Shown: piece after piece, positions 1 to 9,403 of the stretch | Position numbering within the stretch: the stretch's first letter is position 1 | Layout of the letters: each line of letters begins with the position of its first letter | Source of the DNA: Metabacillus arenae | Lineage (GTDB): Bacteria; Bacillota; Bacilli; Bacillales; Bacillaceae | NCBI RefSeq assembly: GCF_014773385.1 | Contig: NZ_JACXAI010000016.1 | Coordinates: 1 to 64,000, forward strand | Reading direction: 5' to 3' | DNA length: 64,000 bases | The notes under the pieces: generated by a model | Told to the model about the DNA's origin: nothing | Database searches by the model: none | Seen by the model: the letters and a program-made list of their open reading frames with translations, nothing else | Made by a program: the position numbers and the translations under genes

Positions 1-1
1 A

Positions 2-45
2 ATTTAAAAAAGATGACCCCTGTTCAATACAGAGATCATCTTCTT
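2..45 (-). terminator. Rho-independent terminator for rnhC
   Basis: Read on the minus strand, arms at 36-42 and 10-16 (AAGATGA/TCATCTT), with an inner CTGT/ACAG pairing, are followed by a run of T. It lies about 110 bases past the rnhC stop. A small palindrome at 52-59 with T residues after it on the plus strand could serve a convergent gene outside the window. Confidence 0.6.
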
Positions 46-157
46 AAAGCTGCCTAGGCTTTTTTTAAATGTCCTTTACAAAGGGTACATTTTAATCTAT
101 CTACAAGCTTTTTTATGTGAACAGAAAGATCGATTTAATTAAATTCTCGGTGTCTTG

Positions 158-1099
158 TCAGAGTTCAAACTTTGCAAGCTTTTTCGCCTTCTCCGTATTA
201 GCAAAATGAAGCTTAGTAAACTGTCTGAGGGTTTCAAACCCATGCTTTTTCATTAATTTTGCTGCGGCAATATCCACTTGGGAACCTGCTCCTTTAGGCA
301 GCAATATCCCAGCTTTTTCTGAAAGCTTTTCAAATTCCTTAACAAATGAATATCTTGCGATAATGGACGCTGCTGCGACTGCAAGATGAATTCCTTCCGC
401 TTTTGTGCTAAAATAAGTATTCTCTTTTGTATAGGATTTTCCGTATAAATGCTTAAAATAAATAGCAGGGTCAACAAATTGATCGATCAGCACAGCTTCA
501 GGCTCTTCGGGACCTATCTTCTCTTTTAAATGCCCGATGGCTTGATTATGCAGTAAAGCTTTCATTTTTCCTTGCGACATCCCCGATTGCTGCAAGGTGT
601 TATATTTTTCATTATGTAAAACAAGCAGGCTGTATGGAATTGTATGGATCAAATCTTTTGCAATTGAAATGATTTGGGGATCCTTCAAGTTTTTTGAATC
701 TTTAACCCCAAGCTCTTTCAACAACTCAAATTGTTCCCGCCGGACATATGCAGCTGTGACAGTGATAGGTCCAAAATAATCACCTGTTCCTACTTCATCA
801 GAGCCGATAATAGAAAGCGTTGAAATATTTTTCGGCGGACTAAAAATCGTTGCCGGCTTCGAATGCTTCTTTATAGTCGTTTTTTGTTTTTGCTCAAGTG
901 TTCCCCAAATGGCTGCTTCTGCAAGTGATGCGTTGCCTTGAAAAAGAACTTTTCCTGACTTATAAGCTGTAATCGTGGAACCGTTTTTTTTTGCAGTGAA
1001 GACAGCTCCTGGCGGTACTTTTGGCTGTACATATTCCTGGTAATGCTGTTTCATTTTGTTTAATGTAATTGGATCAACCATGATTACTTTATGTGACAA
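158..1099 (-). CDS. rnhC: Ribonuclease HIII
   Basis: Ribonuclease HIII cleaves the RNA strand of RNA-DNA hybrids, including R-loops and replication primers, in the cytoplasm. The N-terminal 90 residues match the TBP-like substrate-binding domain of this family (AVFTAKKNGSTITAYKSGK). The catalytic domain opens with GSDEVGTGDYFGP near residue 99 and has later acidic motifs (LIDQF; STKAEGIHLAVAAASI). The start is set at TTG 1099: the frame stays open upstream, but AAAGGA sits 9 bases before this TTG, the next residues (MSHKVI) resemble the start of the B. subtilis protein as I recall it, and the length becomes 313 residues, the usual size. An ATG at 1081 is a weaker alternative. It is divergent from zapA, as in B. 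subtilis. Confidence 0.93.
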   Translation of the reverse strand: MSHKVIMVDPITLNKMKQHYQEYVQPKVPPGAVFTAKKNGSTITAYKSGKVLFQGNASLAEAAIWGTLEQKQKTTIKKHSKPATIFSPPKNISTLSIIGSDEVGTGDYFGPITVTAAYVRREQFELLKELGVKDSKNLKDPQIISIAKDLIHTIPYSLLVLHNEKYNTLQQSGMSQGKMKALLHNQAIGHLKEKIGPEEPEAVLIDQFVDPAIYFKHLYGKSYTKENTYFSTKAEGIHLAVAAASIIARYSFVKEFEKLSEKAGILLPKGAGSQVDIAAAKLMKKHGFETLRQFTKLHFANTEKAKKLAKFEL

Positions 1100-1124
1100 A
1101 AACAACAATCCTTTCTTCTTGTGT

Positions 1125-1268
1125 TTGTCCCGTTTTAAAGGGCAGTCACCCTCTGCCTCAACCTTTGAAGGAATCAAAGAAGGACGGTTGGGGATTTTTG
1201 GTTTTTCCCACTTTAACGGGCAATAAAACCCCTCCTCAATCTTCAGAGGAATAAAGAAGAAAGGTGGG
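1125..1268 (-). repeat. Element D, two imperfect direct copies
   Basis: Read on the minus strand, two units of roughly 65-75 bases follow each other. Each runs TTCTTT-ATTCC, GAAGATTGAGG or AAAGGTTGAGG, then TGCCCGTTAAAG or TGCCCTTTAAAA and GGGA(C/A)AAA. A third, more diverged copy lies at 21794-21856. The upstream reading-frame extension of rnhC runs through these units and is not coding by start-site evidence. I do not recognise the family. Confidence 0.6.
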
Positions 1269-1291
1269 GGATAACTTGCCGCAGGGGTCCG

Positions 1292-1402
1292 GGAAAAAGG
1301 CACACAGACTAAAAGCGCCTCGTCCGTGGCAAAGTCTGTGTGCCTCGGGCTCCCAATCAGTGGCGGATGAAGAAAACCCCGCTGATTGAGGTTTCACTTT
1401 AT
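1292..1402 (-). repeat. Element A, full copy 1
   Basis: Read on the minus strand it starts ATAAAGTGAAACCTCAATCAG and ends in a 12-bp stem (AGTCTGTGTGCC at 1333-1344 with GGCACACAGACT at 1299-1310) followed by TTTTTCCC. A similar unit lies after hemB at 57707-57822. The gap between rnhC and zapA is therefore mostly repeat sequence (elements A and D); I see no clear promoter for zapA in it. Confidence 0.65.
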
Positions 1403-1542
1403 CTGAAGGAAGCTGATATTCGATTAGTTTGATGAAGCAAAAGTGTTTCTTCTCTATCTTAACTTGAATGGACACTTCTTTCCATATTGGAAAAAAACAT
1501 GTTAAGATAAAGATTAGGATTTTCTAGAATGGAGGATTAACG

Positions 1543-1800
1543 TTGTCTAACCGCCCTAAAACGAAAACCACAGTTGATATATATGGACAGCAATTTTCAA
1601 TTGTCGGTACTGAAAGCACTAGTCATATGCGCCTGGTAGCCTCAATTGTTGATGATAAAATGCGTGATATGAACAGTAAAAACCCTGCTTTAGATATGAA
1701 TAAATTAGCGGTATTGACTGCAGTTAATACCGTTCACGAATACTTAAAGCTAAAAGAAGACTATGAAAAATTGGAGAGACAATTAAGAGAAAAGGATTGA
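1543..1800 (+). CDS. zapA: Cell division protein ZapA
   Basis: ZapA is a small cytoplasmic protein that binds FtsZ and promotes bundling and Z-ring stability. The product is 85 residues, the normal size for the Bacillus protein. An N-terminal part with the family pattern ([17 protein letters not shown]) is followed by a helical C-terminus rich in E, K and R suited to a coiled coil. The start is TTG, with GGAGG about 7 bases before it. The stop overlaps the beginning of the next reading frame, so zapA and cvpA are very likely cotranscribed. Confidence 0.92.
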   Translation: MSNRPKTKTTVDIYGQQFSIVGTESTSHMRLVASIVDDKMRDMNSKNPALDMNKLAVLTAVNTVHEYLKLKEDYEKLERQLREKD

Positions 1801-1808
1801 ACAAACTG

Positions 1809-2354
1809 ATGCTTGATCTCGCTTTAATTGCCATACTGGTAATCGGAACATTGGTCGGATTAAAACGTGGATTTATCCTTCAATTTATCCATTTAACCGG
1901 CTTTATAATATCATATATAGTAGCTTATAAATATTATGATGACCTTGCCCCGAAGCTAACTCTTTGGGTACCCTACCCGACCTTTGGGGAAGGTTCAGAG
2001 GTAATTTCTTTTCTTAGTGGAGATAACCTCGAAAATGCTTATTATAATGCAGTAGCGTTTGTTCTATTATTTATCGGAACTAAAATTGTCATGCATATTG
2101 TTGGGTCAATGCTTGATTTTGTAACACTATTGCCTATATTAAAGCAGCTAAACAGGTGGGCAGGCGGTATTCTCGGGTTTCTAGAAATCTATTTAATTCT
2201 TTTAATATTATTATTTATTGGCGGACTTGTCCCAATTGAGCAATTTCAAACTGCATTAAATGGTTCTGTATTTGCTAATTTAATCGTTCATCACACACCA
2301 TACTTTTCAGATATGATAAATGAATTATGGCTAAAATATGGCTTGAATTCATAG
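1809..2354 (+). CDS. CvpA family membrane protein (YshB-like)
   Basis: This is a 181-residue integral membrane protein of the CvpA (colicin V production) family; its molecular role in Bacillus is not established. Four hydrophobic segments are visible: about residues 1-20, 22-42, 73-95 and 117-140. The family N-terminus VGLKRGFILQFIH is present. The ATG at 1809 is chosen because MLDLALIAIL matches where family members usually begin. A TTG at 1797 overlapping the zapA stop is possible but too close to the Shine-Dalgarno. It lies directly after zapA, as in B. subtilis. Confidence 0.85.
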   Translation: MLDLALIAILVIGTLVGLKRGFILQFIHLTGFIISYIVAYKYYDDLAPKLTLWVPYPTFGEGSEVISFLSGDNLENAYYNAVAFVLLFIGTKIVMHIVGSMLDFVTLLPILKQLNRWAGGILGFLEIYLILLILLFIGGLVPIEQFQTALNGSVFANLIVHHTPYFSDMINELWLKYGLNS

Positions 2355-2363
2355 CTGTTCTCT

Positions 2364-2389
2364 AACTTCTCCGTAGTGAGAAGTTTTTT
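2364..2389 (+). terminator. Terminator after zapA-cvpA
   Basis: AACTTCTC and GAGAAGTT form an 8-bp stem with a 6-base loop, followed directly by TTTTTT. The rest of the gap up to polX (2390-2635) shows no feature I can name with confidence. Confidence 0.85.
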
Positions 2390-2635
2390 CGAGTTTTGGA
2401 AACATTCAGGCAAAGGTACGAACTGCATTGGTTTGTACGTAAAAAAAGCTTCTCCTATAAAACTTTATTAGGAAAACTCCACTCCTTTCTGTTTGACTTT
2501 ATACCAGTGATCATAATGAAGTCTAATAGTGATCGATATGTGTTCATAAGCTGCTCATATTGTACTTTTTAAAAAAAGTTTGTATCATTTTGTTTAGTAG
2601 ATCGTATGTTACCTAAGGAACTAGAGGTGAATGTA

Positions 2636-4354
2636 ATGAATGTTCATAAAAAAGATGTTATTAAACTACTTGAATCCATAGCCATTTATATGGAGCTAAA
2701 AGGAGAAAATTCATTTAAAATATCAGCATTTCGGAAGGCGGCAAATGCTCTTGAACAGGATGATAGAAGCCTTTCATCAATTGAGGATTTTACGGCTCTT
2801 TCAGGCATAGGGAAGGGAACTGCAGCTGTGATTGAGGAGTTCGTAGATACAGGTGCAAGTCAAACATTTGAAAAATTAAAAGAAGAAGTACCTGAAGGGC
2901 TGCTCCCGTTATTAAAACTTCCAGGGCTTGGCGGCAAAAAAATTGCTAAGCTTTATCAAGAATTACAAGTTGATAGTTTGGATGCTTTAAAAGATGCTTG
3001 TGAAAACAACAGAGTCCAGCACCTCGCAGGGTTTGGCAAGAAGACAGAAGAGAAAATACTTGCCTCAATTGCTGAGGCAGGGACAAGACCTGAAAGAGTC
3101 CCGCTGGCTTGGGCATTGAAGGTGGCAGATCAAATCGAGCTTTCTCTTGAAAAGATGAAGGGGATTAATAGATACTCAAGAGCAGGATCCCTGCGAAGAA
3201 TGAAGGAAACAGTGAAAGATCTCGATTTTATTATTTCTGCAGACGATGTTCAATCAGTACGAAAGCAGCTAGTTGAGTTACCTAATGTAACGAGTATTAT
3301 AGCAAACGGAGAGACGAAAGTATCTGTTGATTTAGAATATGATTTTGAAATCAGTGTTGATTTCCGGTTAGTAAAAGAAGTAGAATTTGCAACAACCTTA
3401 CATCATTTTACCGGCTCAAAAGATCATAATGTAAAAATGAGACAATTAGCAAAAGAACGGAAAGAAAAAATTAGTGAGTACGGAGTAGAAAATTCTCAAA
3501 CAGGCGAAATCAAGACATTTAAGTCAGAGCAGGATTTTTATAAACATTTTGATTTGCCCTATATCCCTCCTGAACTAAGGGAGGATGGCAGCGAAGTAGA
3601 ACACTATCAGCCTGATTCAACACTAATAGAGCTCTCCCATATAAAAGGCGATATCCATATGCACTCCACATGGAGCGACGGAGCGTTCACAATTGAGGAA
3701 ATGGCGGAAGCATGCAGGCAAAAAGGCTATCAATATATAGCGATTACTGATCATTCACAATATTTAAAGGTTGCGAATGGGCTAACACCTGAACGTGTAA
3801 AAGCTCAAAGAGAAGAAATTAAGAGAATTAATGAAAAGTATAATGATTTTCACATTTTCACCGGAATTGAAATGGATATTTTGCCTAATGGGACTCTTGA
3901 TTATGATGATGACCTTCTAGAGGGGCTGGACCTTGTCATCGCTTCCATTCATTCTAGTTTTTCACAGCCGCAAGAAGTGATTATGAGCAGGCTTAAAACA
4001 GCCCTTGAAAATAAGCATGTTGATATTATTGCCCATCCAACTGGCCGTCTAATCGGCAGAAGAAACGGGTATGATGTTGACATTGATATGCTCGTGAATT
4101 TAGCAAAAGAAACAGATACTGTACTTGAATTAAACGCAAATCCAAATCGGCTGGATTTAAACATGGAGCATTTAAAAAAAGCTCAAGAAGCTGGAGTTAA
4201 ACTGGTCATCAATACGGATGCTCATAATATAGAGATGCTTGACCATATGACCATTGGTGTTTCAGCAGGAAAAAAAGCATGGTTAAAAGCTGAAAATGTT
4301 GTGAATACATGGGATATTGAAAAGCTAAAGAAATTTCTAAAACGCGGATCATAG
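2636..4354 (+). CDS. polX: DNA polymerase X family protein (PolX) with PHP exonuclease domain
   Basis: PolX fills short gaps during base-excision type repair, and its C-terminal PHP domain carries metal-dependent 3'-5' exonuclease activity. The N-terminal region has helix-hairpin-helix motifs (LSGIGKGTAAVI near 58; LPGLGGKKIAKLY near 95; LAGFGKKTEEKI). The polymerase core has RAGSLRRMKETVKDLDFI. The PHP domain shows GDIHMHSTWSDGAF near 339, AITDHSQY, IAHPTGRLIGRR near 466 and INTDAHNIEM near 525. The product is 572 residues. The ATG at 2636 has AGAGGTG 6 bases upstream and gives MNVHKKD, close to the B. subtilis start; the frame is open for 30 bases further upstream. Confidence 0.93.
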   Translation: MNVHKKDVIKLLESIAIYMELKGENSFKISAFRKAANALEQDDRSLSSIEDFTALSGIGKGTAAVIEEFVDTGASQTFEKLKEEVPEGLLPLLKLPGLGGKKIAKLYQELQVDSLDALKDACENNRVQHLAGFGKKTEEKILASIAEAGTRPERVPLAWALKVADQIELSLEKMKGINRYSRAGSLRRMKETVKDLDFIISADDVQSVRKQLVELPNVTSIIANGETKVSVDLEYDFEISVDFRLVKEVEFATTLHHFTGSKDHNVKMRQLAKERKEKISEYGVENSQTGEIKTFKSEQDFYKHFDLPYIPPELREDGSEVEHYQPDSTLIELSHIKGDIHMHSTWSDGAFTIEEMAEACRQKGYQYIAITDHSQYLKVANGLTPERVKAQREEIKRINEKYNDFHIFTGIEMDILPNGTLDYDDDLLEGLDLVIASIHSSFSQPQEVIMSRLKTALENKHVDIIAHPTGRLIGRRNGYDVDIDMLVNLAKETDTVLELNANPNRLDLNMEHLKKAQEAGVKLVINTDAHNIEMLDHMTIGVSAGKKAWLKAENVVNTWDIEKLKKFLKRGS

Positions 4355-4383
4355 TTCTTAAATGATCGAGGAGGTTTTAATCT

Positions 4384-6744
4384 TTGCAACCACGCGTACT
4401 TAAGGCGTTAGAATATGAAAAAATAAAGGAACAATTAGTCCAGCATGTATCTTCTTCCTTAGGAAGAGAAAAGGTTGATGAGCTTCTGCCTTTAACAAAT
4501 TTTGAAGAAGTTGTATCAGCACAGGAACAAACAGACGAAGCTGCCAATGTTTTGCGATTAAAGGGACAAGCTCCATTAGGGGGTCTTGTAGATATTCGAT
4601 CCTCAGCCAAAAGAGCCAATATCGGCGGAATGCTCAGCCCTGCAGAGCTTACAGAAATCTCTGGAACGCTATATGCTTCAAGACAAATGAAGCATTTCAT
4701 TGAAGAGTTATTAGAAGAAGAGCTTCCGATTCCACATTTAGATAACCTTGCTCGCGGCATTGTTCCACATACTGATTTAGAACGAAAAATCAATCAATGC
4801 ATTGATGACTATGGAGAAGTATTGGATCATGCAAGTGACACATTGAGAAATTTGCGGCAGCAATTAAGAACACTCGAGTCCAGAGTAAGAGACAAATTGG
4901 AATCAATGATCCGGTCTTCTTCTGCTCAAAAGATGCTTTCAGATGCCATTGTCACAATTAGGAATGACCGGTTCGTCATCCCGGTTAAACAAGAATACCG
5001 TTCATCCTACGGCGGCATCGTTCATGATCAATCATCATCTGGTGCTACATTATTTATCGAGCCTCAAGTAGTTGTCGATCTAAATAACACGCTGCAACAG
5101 ACAAGGGTGAAAGAAAAAGTAGAAATAGAACGGATTTTAAGGGAGTTATCAGACAGAGTGGCTGAGCATACAGAAGAAATCCTTTTTAATGTTAGGATAC
5201 TTGCAGATATGGATTTCATGTTTGCGAAAGCGAGATATGCAAAGCAAATTAAAGCGACTAAACCTGAAATGAACAATAAGGGCTATGTTCGCCTGATGAA
5301 AGCAAGACATCCCTTGCTTTCACCAGATGATGTCGTACCAAATGATATCGAGCTTGGAAAAGATTTTACTACGATTGTTATAACAGGACCAAATACTGGA
5401 GGAAAAACGGTTACTTTGAAAGTGATCGGACTGCTTACATTAATGGGACAATCAGGTCTGCAGATCCCGGCAATGGATGGATCAGAGCTTACCGTATTCA
5501 AGCAAGTGTTTGCTGACATTGGTGATGAACAATCAATTGAACAAAGTCTCAGTACTTTTTCTTCACACATGGTCAATATTGTTGAAATTTTAAAACATAT
5601 GGATCATGAGAGCTTAGTTTTATTCGATGAACTAGGAGCAGGTACAGATCCTCAAGAAGGAGCTGCGCTTGCTATTTCGATTTTAGATGAAGTGTATAAC
5701 CGGGGAGCAAGAGTTGTCGCAACTACCCATTATCCTGAATTGAAAGCTTATGGATATAATCGAGAAGGTGTTGTTAACGCAAGTGTTGAATTTAATGTCG
5801 AAACATTAAGTCCTACCTATAAACTTCTCATTGGTGTGCCAGGAAGAAGCAATGCGTTTGAAATATCAAAACGACTGGGGCTAATGAATTCTGTAATCAG
5901 CAGGGCAAAATCTCATATGAGTGCAGATCAAAATGAAGTCGATTCAATGATTGCTTCTTTAGAGGAAAGTAAAAAAGGTGCCCAAAGCGAACTTTCAGCT
6001 GCCCATGAGCTTAGAAAGGAAGCTGAACAGCTTCATAAAGAGCTTCAGCAGCAAATCCTTGAACTGAATCAACAACGGGATAAACTATACGAAGCAGCTG
6101 AGCGTAAAGCGGAAATGAAGCTAAATGAAGCGACTGAAGAAGCAGATAAGATTATCCGTGAACTGCGCAAGATGAAAAAGGAACATCATGCTGAGATTAA
6201 AGATCATGAATTGATTGAAGCGAAAAAACGGCTTGAGGGTGCTGTTCCTTCATTTGATAAATCAGCTAAGGCCATTTCGAAACAAAAAACGGCAGCGCAA
6301 AAGCTATTGCCTGGAGACGAAGTGAAGGTCCTTACATTCGACCAGAAAGGTCATCTCGTTGAAAAAGTTGGGGGCAAAGAATGGCAAGTTCAAATGGGCA
6401 TTATGAAAATGAAAGTGAAGGAAAAAGATCTACAATACATTAGCCGTCCGCAAAAAGTAGAGCAAAAGCCTCTGGCGACTGTTAAGGGCCGGGATTATCA
6501 TGTTTCACTTGAACTCGATTTACGGGGAGAACGCTTTGAAAATGCCTTATTAAAAGTTGAAAAGTATCTAGATGATGCTGTATTAGCTGGGTATCCAAGA
6601 GTTTCGATCATTCACGGAAAAGGAACTGGTGCTTTAAGAAAAGGTGTTCAAGAGCTGTTGAAAAATCATCGAAGCGTTAAAAATTTAAGGTTTGGTGAAG
6701 CTGGGGAAGGTGGAACCGGAGTAACGGTCGTAGAACTAAAATAG
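4384..6744 (+). CDS. mutS2: Endonuclease/ribosome-rescue ATPase MutS2
   Basis: MutS2 is a MutS-related ATPase with a C-terminal Smr nuclease domain. It has been linked to suppression of homologous recombination and, more recently, to resolving collided ribosomes. Visible features are Walker A GPNTGGKT near residue 336, Walker [14 protein letters not shown] near 411, a long charged coiled coil around 510-625, and the Smr domain from about 709 ([26 protein letters not shown]). Length 786 matches the family. The TTG start has GAGGAGG 8 bases upstream. It lies 29 bases after polX, probably in one transcript. Confidence 0.95.
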   Translation: MQPRVLKALEYEKIKEQLVQHVSSSLGREKVDELLPLTNFEEVVSAQEQTDEAANVLRLKGQAPLGGLVDIRSSAKRANIGGMLSPAELTEISGTLYASRQMKHFIEELLEEELPIPHLDNLARGIVPHTDLERKINQCIDDYGEVLDHASDTLRNLRQQLRTLESRVRDKLESMIRSSSAQKMLSDAIVTIRNDRFVIPVKQEYRSSYGGIVHDQSSSGATLFIEPQVVVDLNNTLQQTRVKEKVEIERILRELSDRVAEHTEEILFNVRILADMDFMFAKARYAKQIKATKPEMNNKGYVRLMKARHPLLSPDDVVPNDIELGKDFTTIVITGPNTGGKTVTLKVIGLLTLMGQSGLQIPAMDGSELTVFKQVFADIGDEQSIEQSLSTFSSHMVNIVEILKHMDHESLVLFDELGAGTDPQEGAALAISILDEVYNRGARVVATTHYPELKAYGYNREGVVNASVEFNVETLSPTYKLLIGVPGRSNAFEISKRLGLMNSVISRAKSHMSADQNEVDSMIASLEESKKGAQSELSAAHELRKEAEQLHKELQQQILELNQQRDKLYEAAERKAEMKLNEATEEADKIIRELRKMKKEHHAEIKDHELIEAKKRLEGAVPSFDKSAKAISKQKTAAQKLLPGDEVKVLTFDQKGHLVEKVGGKEWQVQMGIMKMKVKEKDLQYISRPQKVEQKPLATVKGRDYHVSLELDLRGERFENALLKVEKYLDDAVLAGYPRVSIIHGKGTGALRKGVQELLKNHRSVKNLRFGEAGEGGTGVTVVELK

Positions 6745-6754
6745 GGAGATAATT

Positions 6755-7159
6755 ATGAAAACTTTTTGGGAAAATGATTTAGTTCAAAATGCAGCAAACT
6801 ACAGTGTGGCCATCCTTTGTGCAGTTTTATTTCTTACCATTTTTGAGTTGGTAACAAAATATAAAAACTGGGAAGAAATTCAGAAAGGAAATATGGCCGT
6901 GGCGATGGCAACAGGCGGAAAAATATTTGGGATTGCAAATGTGTTCAGCCATTCAATTAGTCAGCATGATACATTGTTTCAAATGATCGGATGGGGACTT
7001 TTTGGCTTTGTGCTTTTATTGCTGGGTTATTTCATCTTTGAATTTCTAACTCTAAGGTTTAAAATTGACGAAGAAATAGAAAACGATAACAGAGCTGTAG
7101 GTTTTATTTCATTGGTTATTTCAGTAGGACTGTCCTATGTTATAGGAGCAGGGATTTAA
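6755..7159 (+). CDS. DUF350 family membrane protein (YshE-like)
   Basis: This 134-residue membrane protein consists of two DUF350-type halves, each with two hydrophobic segments (about 16-34 and 45-65; then 78-100 and 112-131). The function is unknown. GGGAG lies 6 bases before the ATG. It starts 10 bases after the mutS2 stop, so it probably shares the transcript, as in B. subtilis where the equivalent is yshE. Confidence 0.85.
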   Translation: MKTFWENDLVQNAANYSVAILCAVLFLTIFELVTKYKNWEEIQKGNMAVAMATGGKIFGIANVFSHSISQHDTLFQMIGWGLFGFVLLLLGYFIFEFLTLRFKIDEEIENDNRAVGFISLVISVGLSYVIGAGI

Positions 7160-7172
7160 GAGGAGGCTGTAT

Positions 7173-7256
7173 GTGGAAACGTTGGCAAAGGTTTTGCTTA
7201 CTTGTTGCGGAGCATTTATTTTAATCGGAATTATCTTTTTATTGTTTTTAGCCTAA
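7173..7256 (+). CDS. Putative 27-residue single-pass membrane peptide
   Basis: A GTG-started frame of 27 residues begins 13 bases after the yshE stop. It has a strong Shine-Dalgarno (AAGAGGAGG, 7159-7167) at workable spacing and ends directly before a terminator. The peptide is almost entirely hydrophobic after its first six residues (KVLLTCCGAFILIG, then an ILV/F-rich tail), as expected for a small membrane protein. A competing ATG at 7171 in another frame gives a 17-codon peptide and looks less likely. The function is unknown. Confidence 0.5.
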   Translation: METLAKVLLTCCGAFILIGIIFLLFLA

Positions 7257-7283
7257 GCTTGCGGGGGAATCCCCGCTTTTTTA
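7257..7283 (+). terminator. Terminator after yshE and the small ORF
   Basis: A GC-rich stem, GCGGGG/CCCCGC, with a short loop is followed by TTTTTT. It probably closes the polX-mutS2-yshE transcript. Confidence 0.85.
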
Positions 7284-7337
7284 AATTTGTGAAACGGCCT
7301 ATCATACTCATAATCTAATTCAAGAGCTTCTCTTAAA

Positions 7338-7366
7338 TTGCTCAAAAATCTAAAAATATTTATATT
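7338..7366 (+). promoter_or_regulatory. Possible sigma-A promoter of lcfA
   Basis: TTGCTC (7338-7343) and TATATT (7361-7366) are 17 bases apart, about 70 bases before the lcfA start. No FadR box (TGAATGA-type dyad) is visible between 7284 and 7436. Confidence 0.4.
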
Positions 7367-7436
7367 TCTGAATATACTCTGATATACTTAACTATAATCC
7401 GAAAGTCTTGAAAGATAATAAAGGGGAGGAATTCGG

Positions 7437-9125
7437 ATGGACAAAGGGAAAATTTGGGCTAAAAATTACCCGGAAGAAATACCGTATGAGCTTGTAATTG
7501 AGCCTAAGCCATTGCAAAGCTATTTGACACGGTCCGCAGTAAATTATCCACATGAAACTGCTATTCATTTTATAGGGAAGGAATTAACCTTTAGAGAAGT
7601 CTACGAAAAATCGTTAAAGCTGGGGAATTATTTGCAAGAGCTTGGTCTGCAAAAAGGGGAGCGAGTCTCCATCATGCTTCCAAACTGTCCCCAAGCTGTG
7701 ATTGCCTATTACGGTGTACTATATGCTGGCGGGATAGTTGTCCAAACGAATCCACTTTATATGGAACGAGAGCTGGAATATCAAATGAAAGATTGCGGGG
7801 CAAAGTATATCATTACATTAGATTTGCTTTATCCAAGGGTTTCAAAAGTGAAAGCGCTAACATCGTTGAAGCATATTATTGTAACCGGAATAAAGGATTT
7901 CTTACCCTTTCCTAAAAATATACTCTATCCTTTTGTTCAGAAAAAGCAAAATCAACTAGTAGTCAAAATTCAACACAATGATAATACTCACTTATTTACT
8001 TCAATTATGAAACAAGCAAAACCTTTTGTTAAGGAGATAGAAATAGATACAGAACAGGATGTGGCTCTTCTCCAATATACTGGCGGAACCACCGGTTTGC
8101 CAAAAGGTGTCATGCTCACACATCGAAATTTAGTTGCCAATACACAAATGTGTGCCGCATGGATGTATAAATGTGAAGAGGGAAAAGAAACAGTGCTGGG
8201 ATTGCTTCCATTTTTCCATGTATATGGAATGACAACTGTCATGAATCTTTCGATCATGAAAGGTTTTAAAATGGTATTACTCCCTAAATTTGATGCTGCT
8301 GATACGTTAAGAGCGATTCATAAGCAAAAGCCAACCCTTTTTCCTGGAGCACCTTCTATCTATATAGCTTTATTAAATCATCCTGACCTTAAGTCTTATG
8401 ACCTCTCTTCAATTGATTGTTGTATCAGCGGATCTGCACCTCTTCCTATTGAGGTTCAGGAAAGATTTGAAAAGCAAACAGGCGGGAGATTAGTAGAGGG
8501 CTACGGGTTATCAGAAGCATCTCCTGTTACTCATTCTAATCTTTTATGGGAAGAGAAGCGAAAGGGAAGTATTGGAATTCCTTGGCCAAATACAGATTCA
8601 ATCATTATATCATTGGAAACGGGTGAAAAAGCTGCTCCAAATGAACTTGGCGAAATTGCCATCTCAGGTCCACAAATCATGAAAGGATATTGGGGAAAGG
8701 AAATGGAAACAAATGCTGTCTTAAAAAACGGATGGTTATTAACAGGAGACATTGGTTACATGGATGAAGATGGTTTCTTTTATATCGTTGATCGTAAAAA
8801 AGACATGATTATTGCAGGCGGTTTCAATATATATCCAAGAGAAATCGAAGAAGTTCTTTATGAACATGAAAAAGTTCAAGAAGTTGTTGTTGCAGGAATT
8901 CCAGATCCTTACCGCGGGGAAACGGTAAAAGCTTATATCGTATTAAAAGAGGATGTGAATGCAACAGAAGAGGAATTTAATGACTTTTGCCGAAAGCATC
9001 TTGCAGCGTTTAAAGTACCAAGAATTTACGAATTTCGCAGCAAATTGCCGAAAACAGCTGTCGGAAAAATTTTAAGAAGAGCTCTGATTGATGAAGAAAA
9101 AGAAAAATTAAAAAACGCGAATTAA
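7437..9125 (+). CDS. lcfA: Long-chain fatty acid-CoA ligase
   Basis: This enzyme activates fatty acids to acyl-CoA with ATP and CoA, the entry step of beta-oxidation, at the membrane-cytosol interface. The AMP-binding signature YTGGTTGLPKGV lies near residue 215. YGLSEASPV and TGDIGYMDEDGFFYIVDRKK mark the core and hinge, and KTAVGKILRR carries the C-terminal catalytic lysine. Length is 562 residues. AGGGGAGG lies upstream of the ATG. In B. subtilis lcfA heads one operon with fadR-fadB-etfB-etfA; here a weak hairpin and a separate promoter lie between lcfA and fadR. Confidence 0.93.
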   Translation: MDKGKIWAKNYPEEIPYELVIEPKPLQSYLTRSAVNYPHETAIHFIGKELTFREVYEKSLKLGNYLQELGLQKGERVSIMLPNCPQAVIAYYGVLYAGGIVVQTNPLYMERELEYQMKDCGAKYIITLDLLYPRVSKVKALTSLKHIIVTGIKDFLPFPKNILYPFVQKKQNQLVVKIQHNDNTHLFTSIMKQAKPFVKEIEIDTEQDVALLQYTGGTTGLPKGVMLTHRNLVANTQMCAAWMYKCEEGKETVLGLLPFFHVYGMTTVMNLSIMKGFKMVLLPKFDAADTLRAIHKQKPTLFPGAPSIYIALLNHPDLKSYDLSSIDCCISGSAPLPIEVQERFEKQTGGRLVEGYGLSEASPVTHSNLLWEEKRKGSIGIPWPNTDSIIISLETGEKAAPNELGEIAISGPQIMKGYWGKEMETNAVLKNGWLLTGDIGYMDEDGFFYIVDRKKDMIIAGGFNIYPREIEEVLYEHEKVQEVVVAGIPDPYRGETVKAYIVLKEDVNATEEEFNDFCRKHLAAFKVPRIYEFRSKLPKTAVGKILRRALIDEEKEKLKNAN

Positions 9126-9130
9126 TCATT

Positions 9131-9160
9131 CGCCGTCTATTAGGCGGCATTGTTCTTTTA
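9131..9160 (+). terminator. Weak terminator-like hairpin after lcfA
   Basis: A 4-bp CGCC/GGCG stem is followed by a T-rich run (TTGTTCTTTTA). It is short, so termination may be partial. I see nothing else definite in 9161-9360. Confidence 0.35.
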
Positions 9161-9367
9161 TATAAAAAGCTTAATTAGCATCGAAGTAGCAATCGATGGC
9201 CTGCACTTTTCAACATAGCCCTCCTCTCCCCCTCCTGGGGAGCTCAAGCAAACAAAAGGTTAAGAATCCTTTCTGCCGACTCGTCTTATTCCGGATCACA
9301 AATGGACAATCGCTCTGTGATCATTATTTAATGAATTGACAAAAATAATGAAAAAATTGTTTCATGC

Positions 9368-9396
9368 TTGACAGAATAAGAAATCCTTTTTATGAT
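9368..9396 (+). promoter_or_regulatory. Sigma-A promoter of fadR
   Basis: A consensus -35 TTGACA (9368-9373) and -10 TATGAT (9391-9396) are exactly 17 bases apart. The predicted start point, near 9403, abuts the FadR box. Confidence 0.85.
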
Positions 9397-9403
9397 TAAT
9401 TTA

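Noticed and set aside
1100-1303. N-terminal extension of RNase HIII to 381 residues
   Set aside because: The extension is repeat sequence (element D), has no Shine-Dalgarno, and exceeds the family length; the TTG at 1099 gives the exact usual size.
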